A stretch of 64,000 bases of DNA, from the NCBI GenBank assembly GCA_913774665.1, contig CAJYHN010000010.1:558001-622000 (forward strand), in the 5' to 3' direction. Numbering within the stretch: position 1 is the first letter of the stretch; each line of letters opens with the position of its first letter. The position numbers and the translations under genes are program-made. Below the pieces are notes generated by a model. That model saw nothing but the letters and a program-made list of their open reading frames with translations, did not search any database and had not been told where the DNA came from. Of the stretch, positions 44,615 to 52,952 are shown in pieces. The DNA is from an uncultured Microbacterium sp. Its GTDB lineage: Bacteria; Actinomycetota; Actinomycetes; Actinomycetales; Microbacteriaceae.

Positions 44615-45225
44615 GAATCGTCCTGAACGCCGTCGCCAAGGGCCGCGCGCAGAGCGCCCTGCCCGAGACGTCCACCGCGTATGAGACCGGCGGCGCGACC
44701 CTGGTGGTCGCCGAGACCGAGCAGCGTCCCACGGTGCTGGGCCTGGTGGCATCCGGTCGCATGAAAGTCGACAGCGGAACGGTCACGATCGACGGACGAG
44801 CCGATGCGTCGGCCATCCGTCGACGCGTCGCGCTCGTGGACGCCCCCGTCGTCTCTGAGCCCGAGTCCAACGTCACCGTGACCGGTGTCGTCGCCGAAGA
44901 GCTGATGTTCGCCGGCCATGCCCCCAACCCGTTCGCCGCCGCGCGTTGGCTCGAGGGGCTCGGGCTCGAGTCCCTCGCCACCCTGGCGATCGGCAACGTC
45001 GAGCCGGCCGCCCGCGTGCGCCTGCTCCTCGAGCTGGCGGCGCTTCGCACAGACGTCGAGGGGCTCGTTCTGGTCGCCCCCGATCGCCACGGCGGAGAGC
45101 CCCTTGCCTGGTGGCGGATCGCGCAGGAGTTCGCCGAGCGCGGCTACGCGGTGCTGGTGATCGCCGGCCACGCGTCGAAGACGACGATCGACGCCCTCGA
45201 CGAGACGGTGGAGGCCGCCCGATGA
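44611..45225 (+). CDS. degenerate ABC-ATPase-like protein without Walker motifs
   Basis: A 204-aa cytoplasmic protein whose order of segments follows an ABC ATPase, with every nucleotide motif altered. Where Walker A should be, TLVVAETEQRPTVLGLVASGRM stands before SGTVTIDGRADASAIRRRVALV (normally after the P-loop); the signature region reads NVEPAARVRLLLELAAL and the Walker B position GLVLVAPDRHG instead of LLLLDEP. It is translationally coupled to the TetR gene before and to the YhgE/Pip gene after (ATGA). Likely a non-hydrolysing partner of the membrane protein; that is inference. Confidence 0.65.
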   Translation: MRIVLNAVAKGRAQSALPETSTAYETGGATLVVAETEQRPTVLGLVASGRMKVDSGTVTIDGRADASAIRRRVALVDAPVVSEPESNVTVTGVVAEELMFAGHAPNPFAAARWLEGLGLESLATLAIGNVEPAARVRLLLELAALRTDVEGLVLVAPDRHGGEPLAWWRIAQEFAERGYAVLVIAGHASKTTIDALDETVEAAR

Positions 45226-47159
45226 AGGTCCCGCAGATGATCACGGCCGAGCTGCGCCGACTCACCTCGACGCGCATGTCGGTGATCGCGTTGATCGCGC
45301 TGCTCGCCGTGCCGATCCTGTACGGCGGTCTGTACCTCTGGGCCAACCAGGACCCGTACGGCAACCTCTCGAGCGTGCCGGTCGCTCTCGTGGTCGACGA
45401 CCAGGGCGCCGACGTGAATGGTCAGCACCGCAACCTCGGCGATGAAGCCGCCGAGCAGCTGCTCGAGAGCGACACGTTCGAGTGGCACCGGGTCTCGTCC
45501 GACCAGGCCGACGCCGGTCTGCAGGCGGGCGACTTCGACTTCATCGTCACCCTGCCGGCCGACTTCTCCGAGGCCGTGGCGACGCTGTCGAGCAACACTC
45601 CCCGCCAGGCCGACATCGAGCTGCGCACCAACGACGCGAACAACTACCTCGCCTCGACGATCGGCACGCAGGCGGTGGCGAAGATCCAGGAGTCGGTGGC
45701 GAAGAAGGTCGTCGACGAGGCGGGTCGCTCGCTCCTCGATGCTCTGCACACCATCCGCGTGAAGCTCGTGGATGCCACGGACGGGGCGACCCAGCTCGTC
45801 GACGGTCTCGCGACCGCGAAGAACGGGTCGTCGCAGCTCACGACCGGGTCGACCACCCTGGCCGATGGAGCGGCGAAACTGGCCGACGGCAATGCCCAGC
45901 TGTCCTCCGGCGCGAACCAACTGCGCGACGGAACCGCTCAACTCCGCGACGGCTCGGCCCGCGTGGCCGACGGCGCCCAGCAGGTCGCCGGTGGGGTCGA
46001 CCGCCTCGACGCAGCGGCCCGTCAGGTGGGCTCGGTCGCGGGCGACGCGGCGTCACAGCTGCCGCAGGCCCGAACGGACATCGCGGAGGCCCTGGCCGAC
46101 GCTGGGCTCGACCAGACCCGCATCGACGAGATCCTCTCGCGCCTCGACCCCGTGGGCGAGCGCCTCACGACCGCCAACGCACGCGTCCAGGACACGGTGA
46201 AGCAGATCGATCAGCTCGACGACGGCGCTCGCCAGGTCGCCTCGGGAAGCGCCGCCCTGGCCACCGGCGCCGCCACCGCAGACGATGGCGCATCGGCCCT
46301 CGCCGAGGGCGCCGCCACAGCGGCATCCGGTGCCTCCCAACTCCGCGACGGATCCGCGCAGCTGCGCGACGGAGCGACCCAGCTGGATGACGGCATCGGG
46401 CAGCTCTCGACCGGCGCCATCCAGCTCCGCGACGGCCTTAGCGCGGGGGTTCAGCAGATCCCCGACTCCGACGACGCCACGCGCCAGGCGCAGGCGTCGG
46501 CCATCTCCGACCCCGTCGCCGTGGGCACGAGCGCGGTCACGAAGGCCCAGAACTACGGCGCGGGGCTGGCCCCGTTCTTCGCCGCGCTGGCCGGATGGAT
46601 CGGCATCTACGCGCTGTTCCTCATCGTCAAGCCGGTGTCGAAGCGCGCCGTGACGGCGCTGCGTTCGCCCTTCCGCGTCACGCTCGCCGGGTGGCTCACG
46701 CCCGCGGGCCTGGGGGCCCTGCAAATGGTGGGGCTCTTCACGATCCTGGCGTTCGCGCTGCAGTTCTCGTTCGCGAATCCGTGGGCCGCTCTCGGCATCC
46801 TGCTCTTCGCGTCGGCGACGTACGCGGCCATCGTGCTCGCACTGAACGTCTGGCTCGGGTCGGTGGGTCAGTTCCTCGGTCTCGTGCTGATGGTGCTCCA
46901 GCTCGTCACCGCCGGTGGCACCTTCCCGTGGCAGACCCTGCCCGGCCCCCTCGCGGCGCTGCACCACGTGCTGCCCATGGGATACGTGGTGGATGCCATG
47001 CGCCAGGTCATGTACGGCGGGGACGTCTCGAGGGTCGGTCAGGACCTGCTGGTGCTGGGTGCGTGGATGGTCGGCGGCGTGCTGGTCGCGGCGATCGGCG
47101 TGACCCGCATGACGCACCACCGCACCCTGCGCGACCTGCAGCCGAGCCTGATCGGTTGA
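45222..47159 (+). CDS. YhgE/Pip family membrane protein
   Basis: A 645-aa protein of the phage-infection-protein/ABC-2-like group. One membrane segment at residues 18-38 (MSVIALIALLAVPILYGGLYLWA), then an outside domain of about 400 residues containing repeated units such as LADGAAKL, LRDGTAQL, LRDGSARV, VADGAQQV (and again LRDGSAQL, LRDGATQL), and five to six C-terminal spans. Homologues serve as phage receptors or as secretion-linked proteins (EsaA-like). The ATG overlaps the upstream stop by 4 nt. Ends before a strong terminator. Confidence 0.88.
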   Translation: MKVPQMITAELRRLTSTRMSVIALIALLAVPILYGGLYLWANQDPYGNLSSVPVALVVDDQGADVNGQHRNLGDEAAEQLLESDTFEWHRVSSDQADAGLQAGDFDFIVTLPADFSEAVATLSSNTPRQADIELRTNDANNYLASTIGTQAVAKIQESVAKKVVDEAGRSLLDALHTIRVKLVDATDGATQLVDGLATAKNGSSQLTTGSTTLADGAAKLADGNAQLSSGANQLRDGTAQLRDGSARVADGAQQVAGGVDRLDAAARQVGSVAGDAASQLPQARTDIAEALADAGLDQTRIDEILSRLDPVGERLTTANARVQDTVKQIDQLDDGARQVASGSAALATGAATADDGASALAEGAATAASGASQLRDGSAQLRDGATQLDDGIGQLSTGAIQLRDGLSAGVQQIPDSDDATRQAQASAISDPVAVGTSAVTKAQNYGAGLAPFFAALAGWIGIYALFLIVKPVSKRAVTALRSPFRVTLAGWLTPAGLGALQMVGLFTILAFALQFSFANPWAALGILLFASATYAAIVLALNVWLGSVGQFLGLVLMVLQLVTAGGTFPWQTLPGPLAALHHVLPMGYVVDAMRQVMYGGDVSRVGQDLLVLGAWMVGGVLVAAIGVTRMTHHRTLRDLQPSLIG

Positions 47160-47230
47160 CGCGGGCACCCCGGCGCGGCGCGGACACCGACGAGCCGACC
47201 TGTCGGGGAGGAACGGGGTGCTCCCGACGA

Positions 47231-47271
47231 GAGGACGGGTGGGGAACGGTTTGCCGTCCCCACCCGTCCTC
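47231..47271. terminator. bidirectional hairpin terminator
   Basis: GAGGACGGGTGGGGA (47231-47245) pairs perfectly with TCCCCACCCGTCCTC (47257-47271); ACGG/CCGT inside extends it. Lies between YhgE/Pip and the convergent alpha-galactosidase gene and is followed by AGTTATCAG. Confidence 0.8.
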
Positions 47272-47289
47272 AGTTATCAGCGTGAGAAA

Positions 47290-49312
47290 TCAGTTCTCGC
47301 CCGCACCCTCCCCACCGGATGACGTGGCGTCGGCCGTCCGGACCGCGTCGGGTGCATTGGTGGTCTTGGTCACCAGGGGTAGAGGGCGCGATCGCGGTGG
47401 GGACTGACCGAGCCGTGCAACCACAGGTCTCCGCCCTCGAGCTCCCGGCGCACCGTCGTACCGGAGTGGATGAGGCCGCGGACGCCCTTGTAATAGGCGA
47501 CCCACGCCGTCAGTCGTTGCAGGTCATCGGGCGAAGCCGTGGTGAGATCCCACTCGATTCCGAAGTGCCCGAAGAGCGCGGTGGCCGCCCGGAAGTCCAG
47601 GTCGACGCGACGGCGAGTGGTGTGCGCCCTGTCCGCGCCGACGTGGCTGCCGACCAGCTCCGGCGGAAGCAGCTGCGCGGTCCAGCGCTGGATCTGCTGC
47701 CGTTCGCGGGCGTCGATGCAGTCCGAGGCCCACACGCGATCGGTGTGCTCCAGGATGCCGAGATCGACGCGTGCTCCTCCGGAGGAGCACGACTCGATCT
47801 CCAGCCCCGGGCAGGCGCGGCGGATCGCGTCGAGCAGGCGATAGGTCGCGAGGGTCTGTTCGTGCACTCCCGCCCGCCCGGTCCGGGTGGACCCGGCCTC
47901 GATGAGGTCGCGGTTGTGGTCCCACTTGATGTAGTCGATTCCGTGCTCGCGCACGAGCGAGACGATCTGATCGAAGACGTGGGCGAAGGCACCCGGGTGC
48001 GAGAGATCGAGAACCTGCTGGTGTCGGAAGTCGACGGGCAGACGACCGGGCACCTGCAGGAGCCACTCGGGGTGGGCGGTGGCGAGGTCGGAGGTCACAT
48101 TGACCATCTCGGGCTCGAACCACAGTCCGAACTGCATGCCGCGTCGCTTGACCCCCTCGACGAGGGCGCGGAACCGCCCGCCGCCCCAGACGTCTTCTGC
48201 GATCACCCAACGCCCAGACCCGACGTGTCGTCACGGCGCGAGCCGAACCATCCGTCGTCGAGCACGAAGCGTTCCACTCCCACGCGCTCGGCCGCGTCGG
48301 CGAGCTCGAGCAGCCGCGGCAGTTCGTGGTCGAAGTAGACCGCCTCCCACACGTTCATCACCACGGGGCGGGCGGAGCGCGGGTGCGAGGGCCGCGAGCG
48401 CAGGTGAGCGTGGAAACGCGCGGCGACGGCATCCAGTCCGGCACCATATCCGGCGAAGAGGGCGGGGGTCTCGTACGTTTCACCCGGAGCGAGCTGGATT
48501 TCGCCAGGCAGCAGGAGTTCGCCGCCGAGAATCAGCCGCTCCCCCGAGAAGGCGCGTTCCGCGAGCACACGGTGGTTGCCACTGAACGCGACGTGAAGCC
48601 CCCACGCCTCGCCCTGGCCGAAATCGAGATCGGCTGTCCCCGCGGCCAGGAACGTGGCCGCATCGGCGCCCGTGCGTCCGTGTCGACCCTCGCGAAGGTG
48701 CGTACCAACCGTGAACGGACGCGACTGGGCGACCCTCTCCTTGGCCCACCGCCCGGCCATGTCGAATACGACATCCGCGCGGGTCGGTACCGGCAGCGCC
48801 AGATTCAGCGCGTCGATCGTGTAGGAATCGACGCCGTCGTTGCGCAACGTCGCCGAGAGGCGCAGGAGTCCACTCGGCAGTAGCTCGAGCAGGAGCCCGA
48901 GGGAGAGCTGGGCGTCGACGTCGACCGCCCGCACGCTCACCGATCCGCCCGACGGCGCATCGTCTGAGATCTCCACCGAGACCGGAACGAACCGCGTCGA
49001 CCACGCCCGTCCCGAACGGTGGCCCTGAAGACCCGGGGTACCCGTCCATCCCGCGGCGTTCTCAGGCACGACTCCGACGATGACCGGCACGTCGACACCG
49101 TTGGTGGCCAGTGGCGGCTGTGCGTGCAGGGCGAGCTCGCGGAGGGAGTCGGCATCCTGCGCCCCGATGTCACCACCCCAGTGGATGACGAAAGGGAGAG
49201 CGTCTTGGGGCAGGCCGAGGACGACGGCGACGCCGGCCGCCCGGAGGGTCACGGCCGATGGCCAAAGGGCCTCGAGGTCTCCGTTGATCTCGGTCATCGT
49301 TTGGGTGGTCAC
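47290..49312 (-). pseudogene. frameshifted GH36 alpha-galactosidase
   Basis: Two long frames together make an almost full GH36 enzyme. The upstream part (49312 down to 48203) covers the N-terminal beta domain to VERFVLDDGWFGSRRDDTSGLG. The next part (48206-47370) continues IAEDVWGGGRFRALVEGVK, GLWFEPEMVNV, YIKWDHNRD (nucleophile), IESCSSGGARVDLG and WASDCIDARERQQIQRW (acid/base). One missing base near 48207 (GGCG-TTGG where GGC GAT TGG is expected) splits them. A second likely one-base loss near 47373 (TACCCCTGG) ends the frame; TKTTNAPDAVRTADATSS continues in the third frame to 47290. Pseudogene or sequencing error. Expression would be under the divergent LacI protein. Confidence 0.8.
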
Positions 49313-49349
49313 TGCGTCATCGCCTTCCGGAGAACCCCTCGTCGGGTTC

Positions 49350-49364
49350 TGCAAACGTTGGTCA
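49350..49364. promoter_or_regulatory. operator copy 1 (TGCAAACGTTGGTCA)
   Basis: First of three copies of AAACGTTGGTCA, nearest to the alpha-galactosidase start (49312). The AACGTT core is palindromic, as in LacI-family operators. Confidence 0.65.
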
Positions 49365-49387
49365 AGCTAGCATGCGTTCACTCGCTC

Positions 49388-49402
49388 TGCAAACGTTGGT
49401 CA
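49388..49402. promoter_or_regulatory. operator copy 2 (TGCAAACGTTGGTCA)
   Basis: Identical to copy 1 over 15 nt, 38 bp further along, midway between the divergent genes. Confidence 0.65.
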
Positions 49403-49423
49403 GAGATTTTCTTCGAACAAAGA

Positions 49424-49435
49424 AAACGTTGGTCA
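49424..49435. promoter_or_regulatory. operator copy 3 (AAACGTTGGTCA)
   Basis: Ends 1 nt before the -10 box of the lacI gene (TAGACT 49437-49442), so protein bound here should block its promoter. Confidence 0.65.
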
Positions 49436-49436
49436 C

Positions 49437-49442
49437 TAGACT
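49437..49442 (+). promoter_or_regulatory. -10 box TAGACT, leaderless start of lacI at 49449
   Basis: Six nt to the ATG. Confidence 0.55.
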
Positions 49443-49448
49443 CGGGGC

Positions 49449-50468
49449 ATGCCACTCGAACGAGATGTCCCCGGGATCGTCGACGTGGCCGAGAGAGCCG
49501 GGGTCAGTCTCTCCACGGTGTCCCGCGTGATCTCAGGTCGCACCCGCGTGAGCGATCGGCTCCGCGAGAAGGTCGAGGCAGCGGTAGCCGAGCTCGGCTA
49601 CCGGCCGAACGCCGCCGCGCAGTCCCTGGTCAGCGGACGTCGATCGACGGTCGCCGTGTTCGCGCGCAACACGATCCGCTACGGGTACGCCGCCACTCTG
49701 CAAGGTATCGAGGAGGCCGCCCGCGCCGCCGGCTACGTCATCATGATCGCCGTGGTCGAGTCCGACGACCCCGCGGCCATCTCGGCAGCCGTCGACGGCG
49801 CCCTCTCGCAGCCCCTTGCCGGGGTGATCGTGATCGAGTTCGACGAGCTGGGCGTCGCGACCCTGGCAGCCATGCCCAAGACGGTGCCCGTCGTCGCCGC
49901 CGCAGGTGCCCGGCGTCCGCCGGGCGAGACTCCTCACGCGTTCCTCGACGACTACGTCGGAGGATACGAAGCCACGAAGTACCTGCTCGCCCAGGGGCAT
50001 CACACCGTGCACCACATCGCCATCCCCGCCACCCGTCCCGGGACGGGTCGCGCGTGCGGGTGGCGCGCGGCGCTGGACGAAGCCGGCGCGCGCGTCCCTC
50101 CCCTGTTGCAGGCGAGCTATTCGCCCACCTCGGGATACGACGTCGCCCAGACTCTCCTCGACGACGATGCCGTGACAGCGGTGCTCTGCGGTAACGATGA
50201 ACTCGCCATCGGTGTCGCTCGCGCCTACCAGGAGCTCGGCCGACGCATCCCCGAAGACGTCAGCGTCGTCGGCTTCGACGACCAACCGTTCGCGCGCATG
50301 TGGACTCCAGCCCTCACCACCGTCCGCCAGGACTTCGTCGACCTCGGCCGACGCACTTTCGCGCTGCTCGGCACCTGGATGGAGCAGGGGCGCCCTCCTG
50401 AAGACTCCGCCGTGACGCCCGAGCTCGTCGTGCGCGAGAGTGCGGGGGCGCCGCGCCCGCACGCGTGA
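49449..50468 (+). CDS. LacI family transcriptional regulator of the alpha-galactosidase gene
   Basis: A 339-aa repressor. [39 protein letters not shown] is the helix-turn-helix, then a hinge ([20 protein letters not shown]) and sugar-binding domain ending in [36 protein letters not shown]. Divergent from the broken GH36 gene over 136 nt with three operator copies between. Repression by itself and induction by an alpha-galactoside is the simplest reading. With the enzyme broken, the regulator may control other, distant genes. Confidence 0.92.
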   Translation: MPLERDVPGIVDVAERAGVSLSTVSRVISGRTRVSDRLREKVEAAVAELGYRPNAAAQSLVSGRRSTVAVFARNTIRYGYAATLQGIEEAARAAGYVIMIAVVESDDPAAISAAVDGALSQPLAGVIVIEFDELGVATLAAMPKTVPVVAAAGARRPPGETPHAFLDDYVGGYEATKYLLAQGHHTVHHIAIPATRPGTGRACGWRAALDEAGARVPPLLQASYSPTSGYDVAQTLLDDDAVTAVLCGNDELAIGVARAYQELGRRIPEDVSVVGFDDQPFARMWTPALTTVRQDFVDLGRRTFALLGTWMEQGRPPEDSAVTPELVVRESAGAPRPHA

Positions 50469-50967
50469 GTCCGCGCCGACAGCGGCCGCACACGATCGGG
50501 CGCGAGCACTGTTCAGGCCGGGACGGGTGGGGGCGGTCCTCGGTCGCACCGGTAGCCACCCGTCGAATACCGGCCCGTTGCGCGGCCGGCGCCGACGAAG
50601 AGACACTGCCGCAGATGCTCGGAGCCCTGACCCACCCTTTCCGAGCGGGGCGGTCACGCTCAGCGCGTCATTGCGCACGGCTCTGGCCGTGACTCGACGT
50701 GCCCGCTGGCGCCGGCACCGCGAGACCGGGGTTCGAGTCCGACATCACGCGCGGCTGCTCCGACCGGCACGGGTCTGTGCCCCCCTCATCGCGCTCGGTG
50801 GGTCGCGCCCATCCAGCGTGACGCGGGTTCCTTCGCCGTTCTGCGCCGCCCCACTTCTCAGGTTCCCGAGCCTGCCGACGAGCGGACCCGGCCGAGCGTT
50901 CGGTCAAGGGGTGCGCCGCCCTCGACGATCACGATCTACCGTAAGAGACGTCGAACGGAGGGATGCC
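50469..50967. other. geneless stretch between lacI and the SRPBCC gene
   Basis: About 500 nt of GC-rich DNA without a gene-like frame; the open frames here have Arg-rich shadow composition. GGTTCGAGTCC at about 50733 looks like a tRNA T-loop, but no stems fit around it. TACCGT at 50937-50942 is a possible -10 box for the downstream gene. Nothing else stands out. Confidence 0.5.
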
Positions 50968-51474
50968 ATGGCCGCCCGCAACACCCGCCTCATGCGCTGC
51001 ACGCCCGACGACCTGTTCGCGGTTCTCTCCGACGGTTGGCTCTATCCCATCTGGGTGGTGGGGGCGGCGCGCATGCGCGATGTCGACGAGCAATGGCCCC
51101 AGGAGGGGTCGCAGATCCATCATTCCCTGGGCATCTGGCCCGTCATGATCCACGACGAGACCACGATCGTCGAGTGGGACCCTCCGCGCCGAATGCGGTT
51201 GCGGCCCGAGGCCGGCATCCTGGGTCGCGGCGTCATCCGTATCGACGCCCGGCCGCATGAACTCGGCACCGCCGTCACCATCGCCGAGGAGCCCGTGTCG
51301 GGAGCGGCTGCCCTGCTGCCGTCGCTGCTGTGGAAGCCTCTGCTCGTCGCGCGCAACCACGAGTGCCTCAACCGTCTGGCTTTTTTCGCCGAAGGGCGGC
51401 GAGAGAAACGCGAAGCGCGCGAACCGCAGCACCGGAGGCCCGATCCGGATGACCTCGGCGAAGCCGGCAGCTGA
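50968..51474 (+). CDS. SRPBCC family protein
   Basis: A 168-aa protein of the polyketide-cyclase/START-like fold: RNTRLMRCTPDDLFAVLSDGWLYPIWVVGAARMRDVDEQWPQEGSQIHHSLGIWPVMIHDETTIVEWDPPRRMRLR and a long C-terminal helix (ALLPSLLWKPLLVARNHECLNRLA). Such proteins bind lipids or aromatic ligands; none is predicted here. CGGAGGGA 6 nt before ATG 50968 fixes the start; a longer in-frame reading is not gene-like. Confidence 0.82.
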   Translation: MAARNTRLMRCTPDDLFAVLSDGWLYPIWVVGAARMRDVDEQWPQEGSQIHHSLGIWPVMIHDETTIVEWDPPRRMRLRPEAGILGRGVIRIDARPHELGTAVTIAEEPVSGAAALLPSLLWKPLLVARNHECLNRLAFFAEGRREKREAREPQHRRPDPDDLGEAGS

Positions 51475-51486
51475 CCCGACCCCCCT

Positions 51487-51553
51487 CGATAAACGCTCTC
51501 TCGACTGAGACACGCTGCGGCCCGGCGTGTCTCGCTAGGAAGAGCGTTTATCG
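51487..51553. repeat. nested palindrome after the SRPBCC gene and the mrp operon
   Basis: Outer arms CGATAAACGCTCT (51487-51499) and AGAGCGTTTATCG (51541-51553), inner arms GAGACACGC (51507-51515) and GCGTGTCTC (51525-51533), all perfect, with 7-nt unpaired stretches between and a 9-nt loop. Lies between convergent units and could act as a terminator, but the AT-rich outer arms and two-tier form suggest a mobile palindromic element. Confidence 0.7.
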
Positions 51554-51561
51554 CGGCGGTG

Positions 51562-51625
51562 AGCGGTCGCAGCGGCCAGCGGTCGCAGTGGCCAGCGGTC
51601 GCGGCGGCCAGCGGACGCAGCAGTG
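51562..51625. repeat. 16-bp tandem repeat, about four units
   Basis: AGCGGTCGCAGCGGCC, AGCGGTCGCAGTGGCC and AGCGGTCGCGGCGGCC follow directly, then a degenerate unit AGCGGACGCAGCAGTG. From about 51640 two copies of a GGGAGCGCGGGCGGGGGC-like unit follow. The block is non-coding and lies just downstream of the nested palindrome. Confidence 0.75.
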
Positions 51626-51697
51626 AGCAGAGGCAGCACCGAGCGGGGGCGGGAGCGCGGGCGGGGGCGGGAGCGCGGGCGGCGCTGCGGCGCCGGC

Positions 51698-52078
51698 TCA
51701 GCTCTCCGGCCGCGTCTCCGCGCCGGTCGACCCGGGCTGCTCCGTGCGGTGCTGCAGCTCGTCGATGTACAGGCCCTCTTCGTCGGTCGTTCGGTTGCGG
51801 TACGCGGCTCGCCCGACCATGTGCGCGGCCAGCGGGGCCGTGGCGAACTGGATGAGCACGATCGGGATGCCGAAGGCGACCACCTCCCACGTGCGCAGCG
51901 ACAGCGCGACGGCGATGACGATGAGCAGCACGCCCAGAACCTGCGGCTTCGTCGCCGCGTGCAAGCGCGTGGGGACGTCGCGCCAGCGCAGCAGTCCCAT
52001 CGTCGCCGTGAGGCAGAGCACGGCGCCGATCAGCACGAGCACGAGGGCGACGGTGTCGAGCACCGATTCGAGGGTCAT
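51698..52078 (-). CDS. mrpG: Mrp Na+/H+ antiporter subunit G
   Basis: Small membrane subunit, 126 aa, last gene of the mrp operon. Three spans: TVALVLVLIGAVLCLTATMGLL, PQVLGVLLIVIAVALSL and VVAFGIPIVLIQFATAPLAAHMVGRAAY, the last with the PhaG/MnhG pattern; a 30-residue tail follows. ATG 52078 overlaps the mrpF stop by 4 nt. Confidence 0.93.
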   Translation of the reverse strand: MTLESVLDTVALVLVLIGAVLCLTATMGLLRWRDVPTRLHAATKPQVLGVLLIVIAVALSLRTWEVVAFGIPIVLIQFATAPLAAHMVGRAAYRNRTTDEEGLYIDELQHRTEQPGSTGAETRPES

Positions 52079-52341
52079 CGCGGGTTCTCCTTCCGCGCGA
52101 CGAAGCGGGCGACCGCGATCGACCCGAACACGCCGACCGCCGCGATGATGAGCATCGCCGGCAGCGAGCGCGTGTGGTGATTGATCACCATGTCGGCGCC
52201 CAGGATGCAGACCACCTCGGTGAGCAGCACGTCGGCCGCGACCGCCCGGTCGAGGATCGACGGGCCGATCACGAGTCGGATGAGGGCGAGCACCGCGGCG
52301 GCGGCGAAGACGACGAGGATGACGACGACGAGGGCGTTCAC
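52075..52341 (-). CDS. mrpF: Mrp Na+/H+ antiporter subunit F
   Basis: An 88-aa subunit with three spans (VVVILVVFAAAAVLALIRLV first). RLVIGPSILDRAVAADVL is the MnhF signature. GTG 52341 overlaps the mrpE stop (GTGA); its own stop overlaps mrpG. Confidence 0.93.
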   Translation of the reverse strand: MNALVVVILVVFAAAAVLALIRLVIGPSILDRAVAADVLLTEVVCILGADMVINHHTRSLPAMLIIAAVGVFGSIAVARFVARKENPR

Positions 52342-52952
52342 AGCGGGGTCCTCCCCTCTCGCGGAGATTCGATGGACTCGTGATGATGCGTCGAGCTGTC
52401 GGCGATGCGGGCGCGCAGCTCCTGCAGCTCCTCGCGCGAGCCGACGGCACGCGTGATGCGCGCCTCCCAGCCGAGCACGATGCGGCGCTGGTGCTCGGCG
52501 TCGGCGTCGCTGCGCACACCGATCGCGTGCAGGTAGAGCGTGCGGTTCTCGCGGTCGACGTCGACGATGAGGGATCCCGGGATGAGGGATGCCGTGACCG
52601 CGGTGTGGGCCATGATGACGTCGTCGTCGACGCGCAGGGGCACGGCGATGATCGCCGCCCCCGGCTGGCGCCGCAGGTCGAGGACCTGCCACGCGACGAT
52701 CAGGGATCCCTTGATCACGGCGCCGAGGAAGGTCACGACGAAGATCAGGCCGTACCAGAGGTTGATGCGACCCGAGAGCTCGATCGGGGGCAGCCGGAAG
52801 ACGCGGGTGACGAAGACCGCCATCACGAGGCCGGTGACGAAGGCGAGCCACGTGAACTGGCCCCACAGCAGCATCCACAGGGCGATGAGCCACAGCAGGA
52901 GTGGCAACTGGTGCAGGAAGAGCGACACCTGCGCACGGCGGGTCGGGCTCAT
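52338..52952 (-). CDS. mrpE: Mrp Na+/H+ antiporter subunit E
   Basis: A 204-aa subunit: two N-terminal spans (LPLLLWLIALWMLLWGQFTWLAFVTG), a third (LWYGLIFVVTFLGAVIKGSLIVAWQVL), then a cytoplasmic domain with TAVTASLIPGSLIVDVDRENRTLYLHAIGV, the MnhE pattern. The last 50 residues are a charged extension. ATG 52952 overlaps mrpD by 4 nt. Confidence 0.93.
   Translation of the reverse strand: MSPTRRAQVSLFLHQLPLLLWLIALWMLLWGQFTWLAFVTGLVMAVFVTRVFRLPPIELSGRINLWYGLIFVVTFLGAVIKGSLIVAWQVLDLRRQPGAAIIAVPLRVDDDVIMAHTAVTASLIPGSLIVDVDRENRTLYLHAIGVRSDADAEHQRRIVLGWEARITRAVGSREELQELRARIADSSTHHHESIESPREGRTPL

Noticed and set aside
50725-50750. GGTTCGAGTCC, a tRNA T-loop-like word
   Set aside because: The flanking bases do not form a T stem, and no acceptor or anticodon arm can be folded around it.
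51562-51625. possible CRISPR array
   Set aside because: The 16-bp units are directly adjacent with no spacers, and no cas genes are present.
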